Below, piece after piece: positions 8,478 to 16,370 of a stretch of 35,083 nt of DNA. Source of the DNA: an uncultured Saprospiraceae bacterium (GTDB taxonomy: Bacteria; Bacteroidota; Bacteroidia; Chitinophagales; Saprospiraceae); the NCBI GenBank assembly GCA_937924035.1, contig CALDTK010000159.1, positions 1 through 35,083 of the forward strand, in the 5' to 3' direction. Position 1 is the first letter of the stretch. Each line of letters opens with the position of its first letter. The position numbers and the translations under genes are program-made. A model generated the notes under the pieces. That model was not told the DNA's origin. It saw only the letters and a list, made by a program, of their open reading frames with translations, and did no database searches.

Positions 8478-9764
8478 TTAATCAAAACGAATGGTTTTGA
8501 CAGGATCTATCCGAGTGACAAACATTGCGGGGATAAGTAGCAGCGTCATAACAATCAGTACGGTCCCAAGATTGAGGGCAAGCCACATCCACCAATTGAT
8601 CGAGATAGGAGCTGTACTGAGGTAATAATTCTCTTCGCTCAAACTGATGATGCCAGTCCATTTCTGAATAAAGCATAAGCCAAGGCCGATAAGGTTACCC
8701 CAAAACAAGCCTCGAAGTAGCACACGCAATCCAAAGCGTAAAAAGATGTTTCGCAAAGATTTGCCACTCATCCCCAAGGTGCGTAGTACCCCAACCATTT
8801 TACTCCGTTCAAGAATCAGAATAAGCAGCGTGGTCAACATATTGATGACACTCACAAGCAGCATCAGACCAATGATGACATACTCATTTAAATCTTGTAA
8901 ATCGAGCCACTCGAAAATTCCTGGGAAACGCTCACGAACACTTTCTGCATAAATGTCGGGAGGAACCATGTCGAAATAGACTTGTGCAGACATCCCTGCA
9001 AGGTCATCGACATCCTCCAATATCAATTCAACACCACTTACTTGATCTGGCTCCCATTTTAGAATGTTTTGTAACACCCGTTGATCAACAATGGCAAACT
9101 GAGTATCATATTCTTCCAGCCCAGTGCGGTAAAGTCCACCGACTTCGAAGCGCAATTTGCGCATCTGTCTTCCTTCTGGAAAATGAACCAGAAACGGATC
9201 TCCTACTTTCAAGTTGACCCGAGCGGCTGTCTGTTCACTCAATACAACCATCCGTGAAGCTGTCGAATCAGTGAGATCTGGCAAGGCACCATCTCTAAGA
9301 TGTTGATCAAAAAAACCCCATTCAAAATCTTCGCCGGCACCTTTCAGGAGGATACCTTCAATTTCTTCTTTGGTCTGAATGACCCCAGGCTTGACAATGT
9401 ACGTTTGTACTCTGCGCACACCGGCGTTTGAGCTTTCGCCAAAACCTAAGGACTTTACTGTGGCAGAATAGGGAACAGCACCTTTGAGGTTACGCAGACT
9501 GTCTATCCAGTCTGCATCTTTAGAAAAAGGAACTGCCTCAAAAAGGCCATCACCACTTTGTGTGGCCGCAATGTGCACATGTCCCCAAAAGCCAAAAATT
9601 TTCTCTGAAATTTCAGACTTAAAACCACGAAGCAATGCCGAGGTGATGATCATCACCGCAACGCAAAGAGCTGTACTTACCACCGCCAATCGGATGATGA
9701 GTGATCCAAGCTTTCCTCCTGTTGTGGAAGATATTCGTTTGGCTATAAAACTTGATGCTGACAC
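8478..9764 (-). CDS. ABC transporter permease, FtsX/LolC-LolE-like
   Basis: The product (428 residues) has an N-terminal membrane helix (about 23-48), a large periplasmic domain of the MacB_PCD type (about 49-300), then three C-terminal membrane helices of the FtsX fold, ending FVTRIDPVKTIRFD. The motif ILERSKMVGVLRTLGMSGKSLRNIF between the second and third helices is the coupling-helix region that docks the ATPase. In family terms this is the membrane part of a lipoprotein-releasing or related mechanotransmitting ABC system. No ATPase gene is adjacent. The start is GTG at 9764, chosen because the next frame upstream gives no better codon and the N-terminus MSASSFIAKRI fits the family. It is divergent from tyrS with only 44 bp between starts. 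Confidence 0.88.
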   Translation of the reverse strand: MSASSFIAKRISSTTGGKLGSLIIRLAVVSTALCVAVMIITSALLRGFKSEISEKIFGFWGHVHIAATQSGDGLFEAVPFSKDADWIDSLRNLKGAVPYSATVKSLGFGESSNAGVRRVQTYIVKPGVIQTKEEIEGILLKGAGEDFEWGFFDQHLRDGALPDLTDSTASRMVVLSEQTAARVNLKVGDPFLVHFPEGRQMRKLRFEVGGLYRTGLEEYDTQFAIVDQRVLQNILKWEPDQVSGVELILEDVDDLAGMSAQVYFDMVPPDIYAESVRERFPGIFEWLDLQDLNEYVIIGLMLLVSVINMLTTLLILILERSKMVGVLRTLGMSGKSLRNIFLRFGLRVLLRGLFWGNLIGLGLCFIQKWTGIISLSEENYYLSTAPISINWWMWLALNLGTVLIVMTLLLIPAMFVTRIDPVKTIRFD

Positions 9765-9808
9765 GGTGGCAATGTACCGCTACCTTGGCCGCTCATTTGA
9801 ATGTTGCT

Positions 9809-11089
9809 ATGAACTTCCTTGAAGAACTAAACCACCGCCAATTAATTCAGGACATGACACCAGGGCTCGAGGAGCATCTCGCCGCTGGAAATCCTGTAAC
9901 GGCATACATAGGATTTGACCCTACAGCTCCGAGTTTGACGATCGGAAATTATGTGCCGATCATGCTACTCAAGTACTTCCAACTTAGTGGCCATCAGCCA
10001 ATTATGCTCTTTGGAGGAGCGACAGGCCGTATTGGTGACCCCAGCGGAAAAAGTGCTGAACGCACCCTGAAGAGCAATGAAGAAATAGAGGCAAACTTGG
10101 CCGCTCAGAAGGCGCAAACGAAAGCTTTGCTCAAGCCCGAACCGGGCATGAAGGATGTCATTTTCGTGGATAATTTTGATTTCTACAAGGACTTTTCGGT
10201 ACTCGATTTCCTTCGCGATGTGGGCAAAACCCTTACGGTGAACTACATGATGTCAAAAGACAGCGTGAAAAATCGCTTAGAATCAGGGCTGTCTTTTACA
10301 GAATTTAGCTACCAACTTCTGCAGGGATATGACTTTCAATGCCTGTACAAGGATTTCGGATGCACCCTTCAAATGGGTGGATCTGATCAGTGGGGTAACA
10401 TCACATCAGGTTCTGAATTCGTGCGCCGTAATTTGCAAGGCAAGGCATTTGGACTGACTACTCCACTCCTCACCAAAGCTGATGGCAGCAAGTTTGGAAA
10501 AAGTGAAGCGGGTAACATTTGGATGGATGGTGAGCGGACTAGTCCGTACCAATTCTACCAATTCTGGATCAATGCTGATGACCGGGATATCGACCTCTAC
10601 ATTCGCACTTTTTCATTACGTGACAGAGCTGGATTGGCAGAACTACGCGCCTTAGTTGAAGAGAATCCTCGAGCAGCAAAGAATGCACTAGCCGAGGAAC
10701 TTACTGCTCGCGTACATGGAGAGGAAGCCCTAGAAAATGCAGCCGCTGTTTCGGAGATGCTCTTCAATCGAAAGGCGTCGAATGAGCAATTGAACAGTTT
10801 GAAAGTAGAAGCGCTTGCCATGATCGCTGAGGAGATTCCGAGTGCAACAGTATCTGCTTCTCTTTTCGATGGAGAAGGAGTATCACTTGCTGATTTACTT
10901 AGTCAACATACCTCCTCTGTTGCTAGTAAATCAGAAGCTAAGCGTGCGATCAAAGGCAATGCAGTATCTGTCAATAAGCAGAAAGTCGCTAATGAAAATG
11001 CGATGGTAACAAGCGCTGATTTCCTTCAAGGTAAGTACGTTATGCTAGAGAATGGGAAGAAGAATAAGCTGATGGTGGTGGTTGCGTAG
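9809..11089 (+). CDS. tyrS: Tyrosyl-tRNA synthetase
   Basis: This class I synthetase charges tRNA-Tyr. The catalytic Rossmann domain carries YIGFDPTAPSLTIGN near residues 32-46, GGATGRIGDPSGKS near 71-84, the tyrosine-site region TEFSYQLLQGYDF and QMGGSDQWGNIT, and the KMSKS equivalent KFGKSEAGN. An S4 RNA-binding domain occupies the C-terminus (about 350-426). The open frame extends up to 9752, but ATG at 9809 gives the usual start MNFLEELNHR and avoids overlapping the divergent permease gene. The HIGH motif is unusual: TIGN replaces HIGH, so both histidines are changed. The length of 426 residues is normal. Confidence 0.95.
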   Translation: MNFLEELNHRQLIQDMTPGLEEHLAAGNPVTAYIGFDPTAPSLTIGNYVPIMLLKYFQLSGHQPIMLFGGATGRIGDPSGKSAERTLKSNEEIEANLAAQKAQTKALLKPEPGMKDVIFVDNFDFYKDFSVLDFLRDVGKTLTVNYMMSKDSVKNRLESGLSFTEFSYQLLQGYDFQCLYKDFGCTLQMGGSDQWGNITSGSEFVRRNLQGKAFGLTTPLLTKADGSKFGKSEAGNIWMDGERTSPYQFYQFWINADDRDIDLYIRTFSLRDRAGLAELRALVEENPRAAKNALAEELTARVHGEEALENAAAVSEMLFNRKASNEQLNSLKVEALAMIAEEIPSATVSASLFDGEGVSLADLLSQHTSSVASKSEAKRAIKGNAVSVNKQKVANENAMVTSADFLQGKYVMLENGKKNKLMVVVA

Positions 11090-11090
11090 T

Positions 11091-11161
11091 GCGGCATCTG
11101 AGCTCTGCTCAGGCGCTACCATAGGTGATGCAGTCGGGCTTGAGTGGAGCTCAGGTGCCGC
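11091..11161. terminator. Inverted repeat between convergent tyrS and symporter genes
   Basis: GCGGCATCTGAGCTC (11091-11105) and GAGCTCAGGTGCCGC (11147-11161) pair over 15 bases with a single G-U in RNA and a 41-nt loop. The left arm begins directly after the tyrS stop and the right arm overlaps the end of the symporter gene. It could act as a bidirectional 3'-end hairpin, but there is no U-run on either side. Confidence 0.45.
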
Positions 11162-12062
11162 TAGAATACGGAGGCCGTTTCCCCCATAACCAAGCAATGA
11201 AGAATCCGGTAATCAAATGCCAAATGCCCCACCATGCAAGGACGAGGGCCATGCCTCCATACTCAGGAAAAAAGGTAAAGACTAGGGTCATTCCAAGTCC
11301 GCTGTTTTGAAGGCCTGTCTCGAGGGTAACCGTGCGTCGATTAGCTTCACTAAGCCTGAAGATTGTCGCGATAACAAAACCTCCCAACAAGGCTAAGCCA
11401 TTGTGAAGGGCAGTCATTCCAAAGATTAAGGAGAGGTACTGTCCAATCTGAGAGAGGTTACCATAGATCGCAATGCAAACGAAAGCGATAAATATTAATG
11501 CGCTCAGAATCTTAAACGGCTTCCTGATTTTATCCGCCCACTTCGGTTTTGCTTCATTCAAAAAAACGCCGATGGTTACAGGTACCAACACAAGGAAAAA
11601 TACTGTGGTAGCCATGTCCCAGAAATTAATCTGAAGACTTAACTGACGCTGCAAGTCATCCGGAAGCCAGCCTTGCCAATAACTAAAAGCTAAGGGGGTT
11701 ATGATAGCAGCACCTAATGTGGTGACCGCTGTAAGCATGACCGACAATGCAGTATTCGCTTTTGCCAAGTAGGTAGCATAGTTACTTACTGAGCCGCCCG
11801 GACAGACTGAAAGCAATACCATTCCTAAGGCTACGCTCGGCTCGTCTACAAATAGATAAATGAGCACAAGCGTAATAATCGGCAAGTAGATATACTCGCT
11901 AAAAAGTCCGACGATAGCGGGTTTTGGCTGGCGAACGAGTTCTTTAAAATCAGCGAGCCTAATGTCGAGGGCGATACTGAACATCAGTAAAGCCAATACT
12001 CCATTAAGTATTAACAGCGCTTCAGGACTAAAGTCTATTCGTATGGCATCTATATTATCCAT
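11151..12062 (-). CDS. Bile acid:sodium symporter (BASS) family transporter
   Basis: The 303-residue product is almost wholly hydrophobic, with about nine to ten membrane helices. It has the two BASS crossover signatures: CPGGSVSNYATYLAKANTALSV near residues 87-108 and ETGLQNSGLG near 252-261. The family imports organic acids such as bile acids, pyruvate or pantoate-like compounds with Na+; the substrate here cannot be told from sequence. ATG at 12060-12062 is the only sensible start. The gene converges on tyrS and diverges from the aromatic operon leader, with 108 bp between its start and the leader peptide. Confidence 0.9.
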   Translation of the reverse strand: MDNIDAIRIDFSPEALLILNGVLALLMFSIALDIRLADFKELVRQPKPAIVGLFSEYIYLPIITLVLIYLFVDEPSVALGMVLLSVCPGGSVSNYATYLAKANTALSVMLTAVTTLGAAIITPLAFSYWQGWLPDDLQRQLSLQINFWDMATTVFFLVLVPVTIGVFLNEAKPKWADKIRKPFKILSALIFIAFVCIAIYGNLSQIGQYLSLIFGMTALHNGLALLGGFVIATIFRLSEANRRTVTLETGLQNSGLGMTLVFTFFPEYGGMALVLAWWGIWHLITGFFIAWLWGKRPPYSSGT

Positions 12063-12170
12063 ATGCTGTAAGGATAAGGGTAAAAAAACAAAGGGCCGAA
12101 AGAAGTATTTTGACCTAATTCTGGATACAATCTTGCATTATCCACATTTTCAGCTTACGTTTAAGCCGAA

Positions 12171-12227
12171 ATGAGAAACATTGCTTCATTCTGGTATTAC
12201 TTTTTTAGCGCATCCGCGTTGGGATAA
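12171..12227 (+). CDS. Aromatic amino acid leader peptide (Phe-Trp-Tyr attenuator)
   Basis: A short open frame encodes MRNIASFWYYFFSASALG and then TAA. Six successive codons are aromatic (F-W-Y-Y-F-F, 12189-12206), the hallmark of a leader peptide that senses charged tRNAs. It lies 60 nt upstream of pheA, the first gene of an operon that makes phenylalanine and tyrosine precursors. The codons for W, Y and F together would let one peptide respond to all three aromatic amino acids. Alternative RNA pairings with the downstream terminator are described with the attenuator entry. The peptide itself is not expected to have a cellular function. Confidence 0.85.
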   Translation: MRNIASFWYYFFSASALG

Positions 12228-12287
12228 GTAGTGCCGTTATTTAGCACCTATTTATAAGTCCCGACGCTAGCCGCCGGGACTTTTTTT
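12193..12287 (+). promoter_or_regulatory. Transcription attenuator of the aromatic amino acid operon
   Basis: Three mutually exclusive helices can be drawn. A protector helix pairs GGTATTAC (12193-12200, over the Trp-Tyr-Tyr codons) with GTAGTGCC (12228-12235), 8 pairs with two G-U. An antiterminator pairs GCGTTGGGA (12216-12224, the last leader codons) with TCCCGACGC (12259-12267), 9 pairs with one G-U. The terminator pairs 12256-12263 with 12275-12282. A ribosome stalled on the aromatic codons would leave 12216-12224 free to capture the terminator's 5' arm; a ribosome at the leader stop would cover 12216-12224 and allow termination. The pairings are read by eye and no folding energy was computed. 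Confidence 0.8.
12256..12287 (+). terminator. Rho-independent terminator inside the pheA leader
   Basis: AAGTCCCG (12256-12263) and CGGGACTT (12275-12282) form a perfect 8-bp stem with an 11-nt loop, followed by seven T residues (12281-12287). The ATG used for pheA starts at the very next base. Confidence 0.9.
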
Positions 12288-13190
12288 ATGTCCAGCGGTT
12301 TGAATCGAGACGACCTAAGTCGCTTCATGGATAACCAACCACTTCATTCTAGACTGACCGAAAAGTTATCGCTAGGAGTGCTCATTCAAGGTGAAGAGCA
12401 TTCTTTTCATCATCGAGCCGCACTCGCCTTGCTCGGTGAGACGATGGTGGTTCCTGTTGCTTCGTTTCCTGAGCTTACGCTAAAACTCACTGAATCTCAA
12501 ACGCAACTGGGGCTCATGGCAATTGAGAATAGTCTAGCGGGTGCTCTACTCACGAACTACCTTCTTTTGGAGGAACAAGACTTAACGATTCTGGGAGAGA
12601 CTTACCTCAGGATTTCGCATTGTGTCATGAGTGTTCCAGGCTCAAAAATTCAAGAACTGAAGACTGTAGAAAGTCATCCTATGGCACTTCGACAATGTCG
12701 GGGGTTCTTTCGTAATCAACGTTCAATAACTCCCATAGAAACGTTTGATACTGCAGGCAGTGCTCGCATTGTCGCTGAAGCAAAAGATGACACTAGAGGA
12801 GCTATTGCACCAAAGTGGTGTGCAAATGCTTATGGCTTAGAAGTTTTGGCGGAAGCTGTAGAAGACAACCCACATAATTGGACACGCTTCGTACTGGTAG
12901 CGCACGCAGACTCCCCGTTAGGAGGAACCAAAACAAGTATTGCTTTTTCGGTCATGCATCGCGCTGGAAGTTTGGCCGATGTACTGGGAGTTTTAGCAGG
13001 CGAAGGAGTTTCGCTTACCAAGATTCAATCATTACCTCTCGTCGGCGAACCTTGGAAGTATCGATTCTTCGTTGATTTTGTACATCCTTATTGTGATGCA
13101 CCAACTTCATTACTGCGAACGCTCGCAGGACACACCAAAGATTTAATACACCTCGGCACATACGATGAGGGTCAACACCACGAACCATGA
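12288..13190 (+). CDS. pheA: Prephenate dehydratase
   Basis: The product converts prephenate to phenylpyruvate, the committed step to phenylalanine. The catalytic periplasmic-binding-like domain covers about residues 28-205 and includes IENSLAGALL near 79, ESHPMALRQC near 128, DTAGSAR near 155 and the TRF triad in NWTRFVLV near 199. A C-terminal ACT domain (about 217-293) has the Bacteroidota form KIQSLPLVGEPWKYRFFVDF of the Phe-binding site, so feedback inhibition is likely. There is no fused chorismate mutase; that activity is on the last gene of the operon. The ATG at 12288 abuts the attenuator's U-run. ATG at 12327 (residue 14) is an equally good start because homology begins near residue 28. 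The stop overlaps the next start as ATGA. Confidence 0.95.
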   Translation: MSSGLNRDDLSRFMDNQPLHSRLTEKLSLGVLIQGEEHSFHHRAALALLGETMVVPVASFPELTLKLTESQTQLGLMAIENSLAGALLTNYLLLEEQDLTILGETYLRISHCVMSVPGSKIQELKTVESHPMALRQCRGFFRNQRSITPIETFDTAGSARIVAEAKDDTRGAIAPKWCANAYGLEVLAEAVEDNPHNWTRFVLVAHADSPLGGTKTSIAFSVMHRAGSLADVLGVLAGEGVSLTKIQSLPLVGEPWKYRFFVDFVHPYCDAPTSLLRTLAGHTKDLIHLGTYDEGQHHEP

Positions 13191-14374
13191 TTTCTACTCG
13201 TTTAAACTTCGAGAAAGCTGCTCGACTTGGAGGAGTCACGGAATACTATTTCTCGCGAAAATTGCGGGAGATTAGGAACCGCAGTGAGCAAGGTGAAGAC
13301 ATCATTAATCTCGGGATTGGAAATCCAGATTTACCTCCTCCCCATGAGGTATTGCATGCTTTAAGAGCCGACCAATCTGAGCCAATGTCACATGGCTATC
13401 AAAGCTATCGAGGCACTTCTGAGTTACGTCAAAGTTTGAGGTCTTGGTACAAGTCTGCCTATGTTGTCAAGTTGGATGATAATGAACTACTCCCTCTTGC
13501 TGGAAGTAAAGAAGGAATCGTGCATCTAGCCTTGGCCTATCTGCAGAGAGGGACCGCGATTCTATTTCCAAATCCTGGTTATCCTGCTTACGCTGCTGCT
13601 TCAAAGTTGGCGCAAGCAACAGCGCTACCCTACCCGATGCCCGCTGAAAGCAAGTCTGCTGAGGCATGGATTGCCCGACTTGGCGAGGTGATAAAAGGCC
13701 ATCAAGTAAAATTGCTTTTTGTCAATACACCACACATGCCTACTGGCCAAGTATTGAGTCATGCGCACTTACTTGCCTTATTAGCTTTCGCGAAAACCAA
13801 TGAAATACTACTAGTAAGCGACAATGCATACGGCTATTACCACCCTGATGGTCCGCAAAGCTTATTGCAGCTTCCCGGTGCTCGTGACGTTGTCGTAGAG
13901 CTTAACAGCTTATCGAAATCGCACCATATGGCGGGATGGCGAATCGGTGTTTTGGCTGGTCGGGCAGATGTAATAGAAGCTGCACTTCAGGTTAAAAGCA
14001 ATTTGGATAGTGGGCAGTATCGACCATTACAACGGGGTGCATCGGCGGCTCTTGCCGTTCCTTATAGCTGGCATCGAGAGCAGCGTCAAAAAATACTAGA
14101 TCGTCGAAAAATTGGAATTCAACTTCTGGAATCTATTGGATGTAAAGTCCCGCATAGTCAATTCGGACTATTCGTGTGGGCAGAATTACCTAAAAGCGCA
14201 GAGAATAGCGAACACTTTTGCGATAATTTGCTTGATTCGACAGGTGTTTTCATACCTCCTGGGACAGTCTTTGGAAATGCTGGGGAAGGTTATGTTCGGC
14301 TTTCACTTTGTTCGCCAAAACCAGTTTTAGCGAAAGCACTAGCACGTTGCGTTTCTTCAAACCTCTCCGTATGA
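13187..14374 (+). CDS. Class I/II PLP-dependent aminotransferase (aromatic operon)
   Basis: The product is a fold-type I aminotransferase of 395 residues. The pyridoxal phosphate lysine is Lys244 in SLSKSHHMAGWR, with Asp212 and Tyr215 in SDNAYGYY contacting the cofactor and the substrate-carboxylate arginine in GYVRLSLC near the end. The usual NPTG turn is MPTG here (NTPHMPTG, 180-187). In this operon it probably transaminates phenylpyruvate and 4-hydroxyphenylpyruvate to Phe and Tyr, or prephenate to arogenate; the choice cannot be made from sequence. It overlaps pheA and tyrA by 4 nt (ATGA) on both sides, so translation is coupled. The C-terminal end contains two facing copies of the window's repeated motif (14311-14337). 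Confidence 0.9.
   Translation: MISTRLNFEKAARLGGVTEYYFSRKLREIRNRSEQGEDIINLGIGNPDLPPPHEVLHALRADQSEPMSHGYQSYRGTSELRQSLRSWYKSAYVVKLDDNELLPLAGSKEGIVHLALAYLQRGTAILFPNPGYPAYAAASKLAQATALPYPMPAESKSAEAWIARLGEVIKGHQVKLLFVNTPHMPTGQVLSHAHLLALLAFAKTNEILLVSDNAYGYYHPDGPQSLLQLPGARDVVVELNSLSKSHHMAGWRIGVLAGRADVIEAALQVKSNLDSGQYRPLQRGASAALAVPYSWHREQRQKILDRRKIGIQLLESIGCKVPHSQFGLFVWAELPKSAENSEHFCDNLLDSTGVFIPPGTVFGNAGEGYVRLSLCSPKPVLAKALARCVSSNLSV
14311..14337. repeat. Facing pair of the GTTTTNGCGAAAGC motif
   Basis: TTCGCCAAAAC at 14311-14321 and GTTTTAGCGAAAGC at 14324-14337 are two half-copies in opposite directions with 2 bp between, giving an almost perfect inverted repeat inside the aminotransferase gene. Only one base pair differs between the arms. 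Confidence 0.6.
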
Positions 14375-15204
14375 CAGTAGGAATTGTAGGCACTGGTTTG
14401 ATTGGAGGATCTTTCGCTCTTGCGGTGAAAGAATTAGGATACACTGTGGTAGGATATGATGCCTCGGCTTCACATCTTAAGCGAGCCGTTGAATTAAACA
14501 TTGTGGAATCCGCGGCGAGTTTATCTAAACTTGCTAAAGAGTGCGAATTGATTGCTGTTTGTGTCCCAGTTGATGTTGTCGCCAATGTCTGTGAGCAATT
14601 ACTTACAATGCAGACATCGGCTACAATCATGGAGTTAAGCAGTACGAAGGGGGTTTTGGCGAAAGCCCTAAGGAACCACCCGAAAAGAGACCAACTTGTA
14701 TTGACTCATCCGATGGCGGGTACCGAATTTAGCGGACCAGATGCTGCGGTACATGGACTTTTTAAGGATAAAACAACGGTACTCTGCGATCTTGAGTATA
14801 GTGCTCCCGAACGGTCTCAGCAGGTAAGAAAAATCTATGAGGATATAGGGATGCGCTGCGTGGAGCAGTCTTCCGAACCGCATGATTTACATGTCGCTTA
14901 TGTCAGCCATATCAGTCACATTTCAAGCTTCGCACTTTCTTTAACAGTGTTGGAGAAAGAAAAAGACGAAGCACAAATTTTTAATCTTGCTTCTGGCGGA
15001 TTTGCCAGTACTGCAAGGTTAGCAAAAAGCAACCCCGACACCTGGAGTCCAATTTTTGCGCAAAATCGAGATCATGTCTTGGATGTATTAGATGAATACA
15101 TCAATGTACTTGCAAGTTTTCGAACAGCGCTCATCAAGAACAACTTTGACGAGGTTCACGCCTTAATGTCACGTGCAAATGCTATCGGGCCGTTGCTACC
15201 TTAA
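14371..15204 (+). CDS. tyrA: Prephenate dehydrogenase
   Basis: This NAD(P)-dependent enzyme oxidises and decarboxylates prephenate to 4-hydroxyphenylpyruvate for tyrosine. The dinucleotide fold begins at once with VGIVGTGLIGGSFAL (GxGxxG, residues 3-17). Further signatures are SSTKG near 91, THPMAGTEFSGP near 111 (substrate pocket) and the helical C-terminal dimerisation half with HISHISSFALS. The 277-residue length fits the family without an added ACT or mutase domain. The frame is open back to 14308, but ATG at 14371 gives the proper N-terminus and an ATGA overlap with the aminotransferase. One exact GTTTTGGCGAAAGC copy (14653-14666) lies inside and encodes VLAKA. Confidence 0.95.
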   Translation: MTVGIVGTGLIGGSFALAVKELGYTVVGYDASASHLKRAVELNIVESAASLSKLAKECELIAVCVPVDVVANVCEQLLTMQTSATIMELSSTKGVLAKALRNHPKRDQLVLTHPMAGTEFSGPDAAVHGLFKDKTTVLCDLEYSAPERSQQVRKIYEDIGMRCVEQSSEPHDLHVAYVSHISHISSFALSLTVLEKEKDEAQIFNLASGGFASTARLAKSNPDTWSPIFAQNRDHVLDVLDEYINVLASFRTALIKNNFDEVHALMSRANAIGPLLP

Positions 15205-15214
15205 ATCTATTCAG

Positions 15215-16270
15215 ATGATCTCATTCACAGAAAAACGTCCTTTTGTTATTGCAGGACCTTGCAGTGCAGAAACAGAAGAGCAAGTGCTCACAACGGCTCG
15301 CGCCTTGGCCGCTCAAGGCAAAACTGATCTTTTTAGAGCAGGAATCTGGAAACCTCGTACTCGACCGAATTCCTTTGAAGGGGTTGGTACAGAAGGCCTT
15401 GGTTGGTTGCGTAAAGTAAAAGCTGAAACTGGGCTAAAGACAACTACAGAAGTCGCGAATAAGCTGCATGTCTATGAGGCGCTAAAATATGGAGTAGACG
15501 TTCTATGGATTGGTGCACGCACAACTGTCAATCCTTTTAGTGTGCAAGAAATTGCAGATGCGCTTGAAGGAGTGGACATCCCTGTGATTGTAAAGAATCC
15601 GATTAATCCGGACATCGGACTTTGGCGAGGAGCAGTAGAACGCCTCCAAAAAGCAGGCATTACCCGTCTTGCTGGTTTACACCGAGGCTTTAGCAGTTTT
15701 GGTGATAGTGATTACCGCAACCCTCCACGCTGGCAGATGGCGATTGAGTTTAAGCGAATGATGCCAGACCTTCCTCTCTTCGTTGACCCAAGTCACATTT
15801 GCGGCAAGAGGGATACACTTGCCGAGGTTGCTCAGCAAGCCTTGGATTTAAACTACGACGGGATGATGCTCGAAGTTCACCCGAATCCAGATGAAGCGTG
15901 GAGTGACGCAAAGCAGCAGATTACGCCGTCACGATTTGAAACCCTTCTGGGTGAGTTAAACCTACCAAAGAGATCGTCTAATGACCCGGATTTCCTTGCG
16001 AGTTTAAGTGGACTACGTCAGCAAATTGATGAAATTGATGAAGAGGTTCTCAACCTATTAGCGGAAAGAATGAAGCTAGCAGAGTCTATTGGTTCGTATA
16101 AGCGTAAAAATAACATTGCAATTTTGCAGCCTTCCCGTTGGAATAGCCTCTTGGAGGACGCAAAAAAACGTGGAGAGTCACGTAATCTTTCCACAGAGTT
16201 TGTCACTTCTTTGCTTCAAGCCATACATCAAGAAAGCATCAATAAGCAGGAGAGCATTATTAGGAAATAA
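15215..16270 (+). CDS. DAHP synthase fused to chorismate mutase
   Basis: The 351-residue protein joins the first step of the shikimate pathway to the branch point for Phe and Tyr. Residues 1-about 255 are a type I-beta (KDPG-aldolase-like) 3-deoxy-7-phosphoheptulonate synthase: VIAGPCSAET near 12, GIWKPRTRPNSFEG near 44, IGARTTVNP near 100, KNPINPD near 126, GLHRGFSSFG, and the metal-site region FVDPSHICGKRD near 190. Residues about 265-345 are an AroQ-type helical chorismate mutase, starting LRQQIDEIDEEVLNLLAERMKLAESIG. This fusion is typical of Bacteroidota, where the mutase domain also gives prephenate feedback. The frame is open from 15173, but ATG at 15215, 10 nt after tyrA, is the likely start. 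It is the last gene of the operon; I saw no clear terminator after it. Confidence 0.95.
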   Translation: MISFTEKRPFVIAGPCSAETEEQVLTTARALAAQGKTDLFRAGIWKPRTRPNSFEGVGTEGLGWLRKVKAETGLKTTTEVANKLHVYEALKYGVDVLWIGARTTVNPFSVQEIADALEGVDIPVIVKNPINPDIGLWRGAVERLQKAGITRLAGLHRGFSSFGDSDYRNPPRWQMAIEFKRMMPDLPLFVDPSHICGKRDTLAEVAQQALDLNYDGMMLEVHPNPDEAWSDAKQQITPSRFETLLGELNLPKRSSNDPDFLASLSGLRQQIDEIDEEVLNLLAERMKLAESIGSYKRKNNIAILQPSRWNSLLEDAKKRGESRNLSTEFVTSLLQAIHQESINKQESIIRK

Positions 16271-16370
16271 ATAAAATACTGTTGTGCAACTTCATACACA
16301 TCAACTATTAATTCCATATGAATTTGAGCTAGCTTTCAGAGTTTTACCGTAACTAATCTCGACTACCTAT

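Noticed and set aside
9752-9808. Longer N-terminus for TyrRS
   Set aside because: The extra 19 residues overlap the divergent permease start and do not resemble any TyrRS N-terminus; MNFLEELNHR at 9809 does.
14308-14370. Longer N-terminus for prephenate dehydrogenase
   Set aside because: It lies wholly inside the aminotransferase gene and precedes the nucleotide-binding strand by an unneeded 21 residues; ATG at 14371 gives the coupled ATGA overlap.
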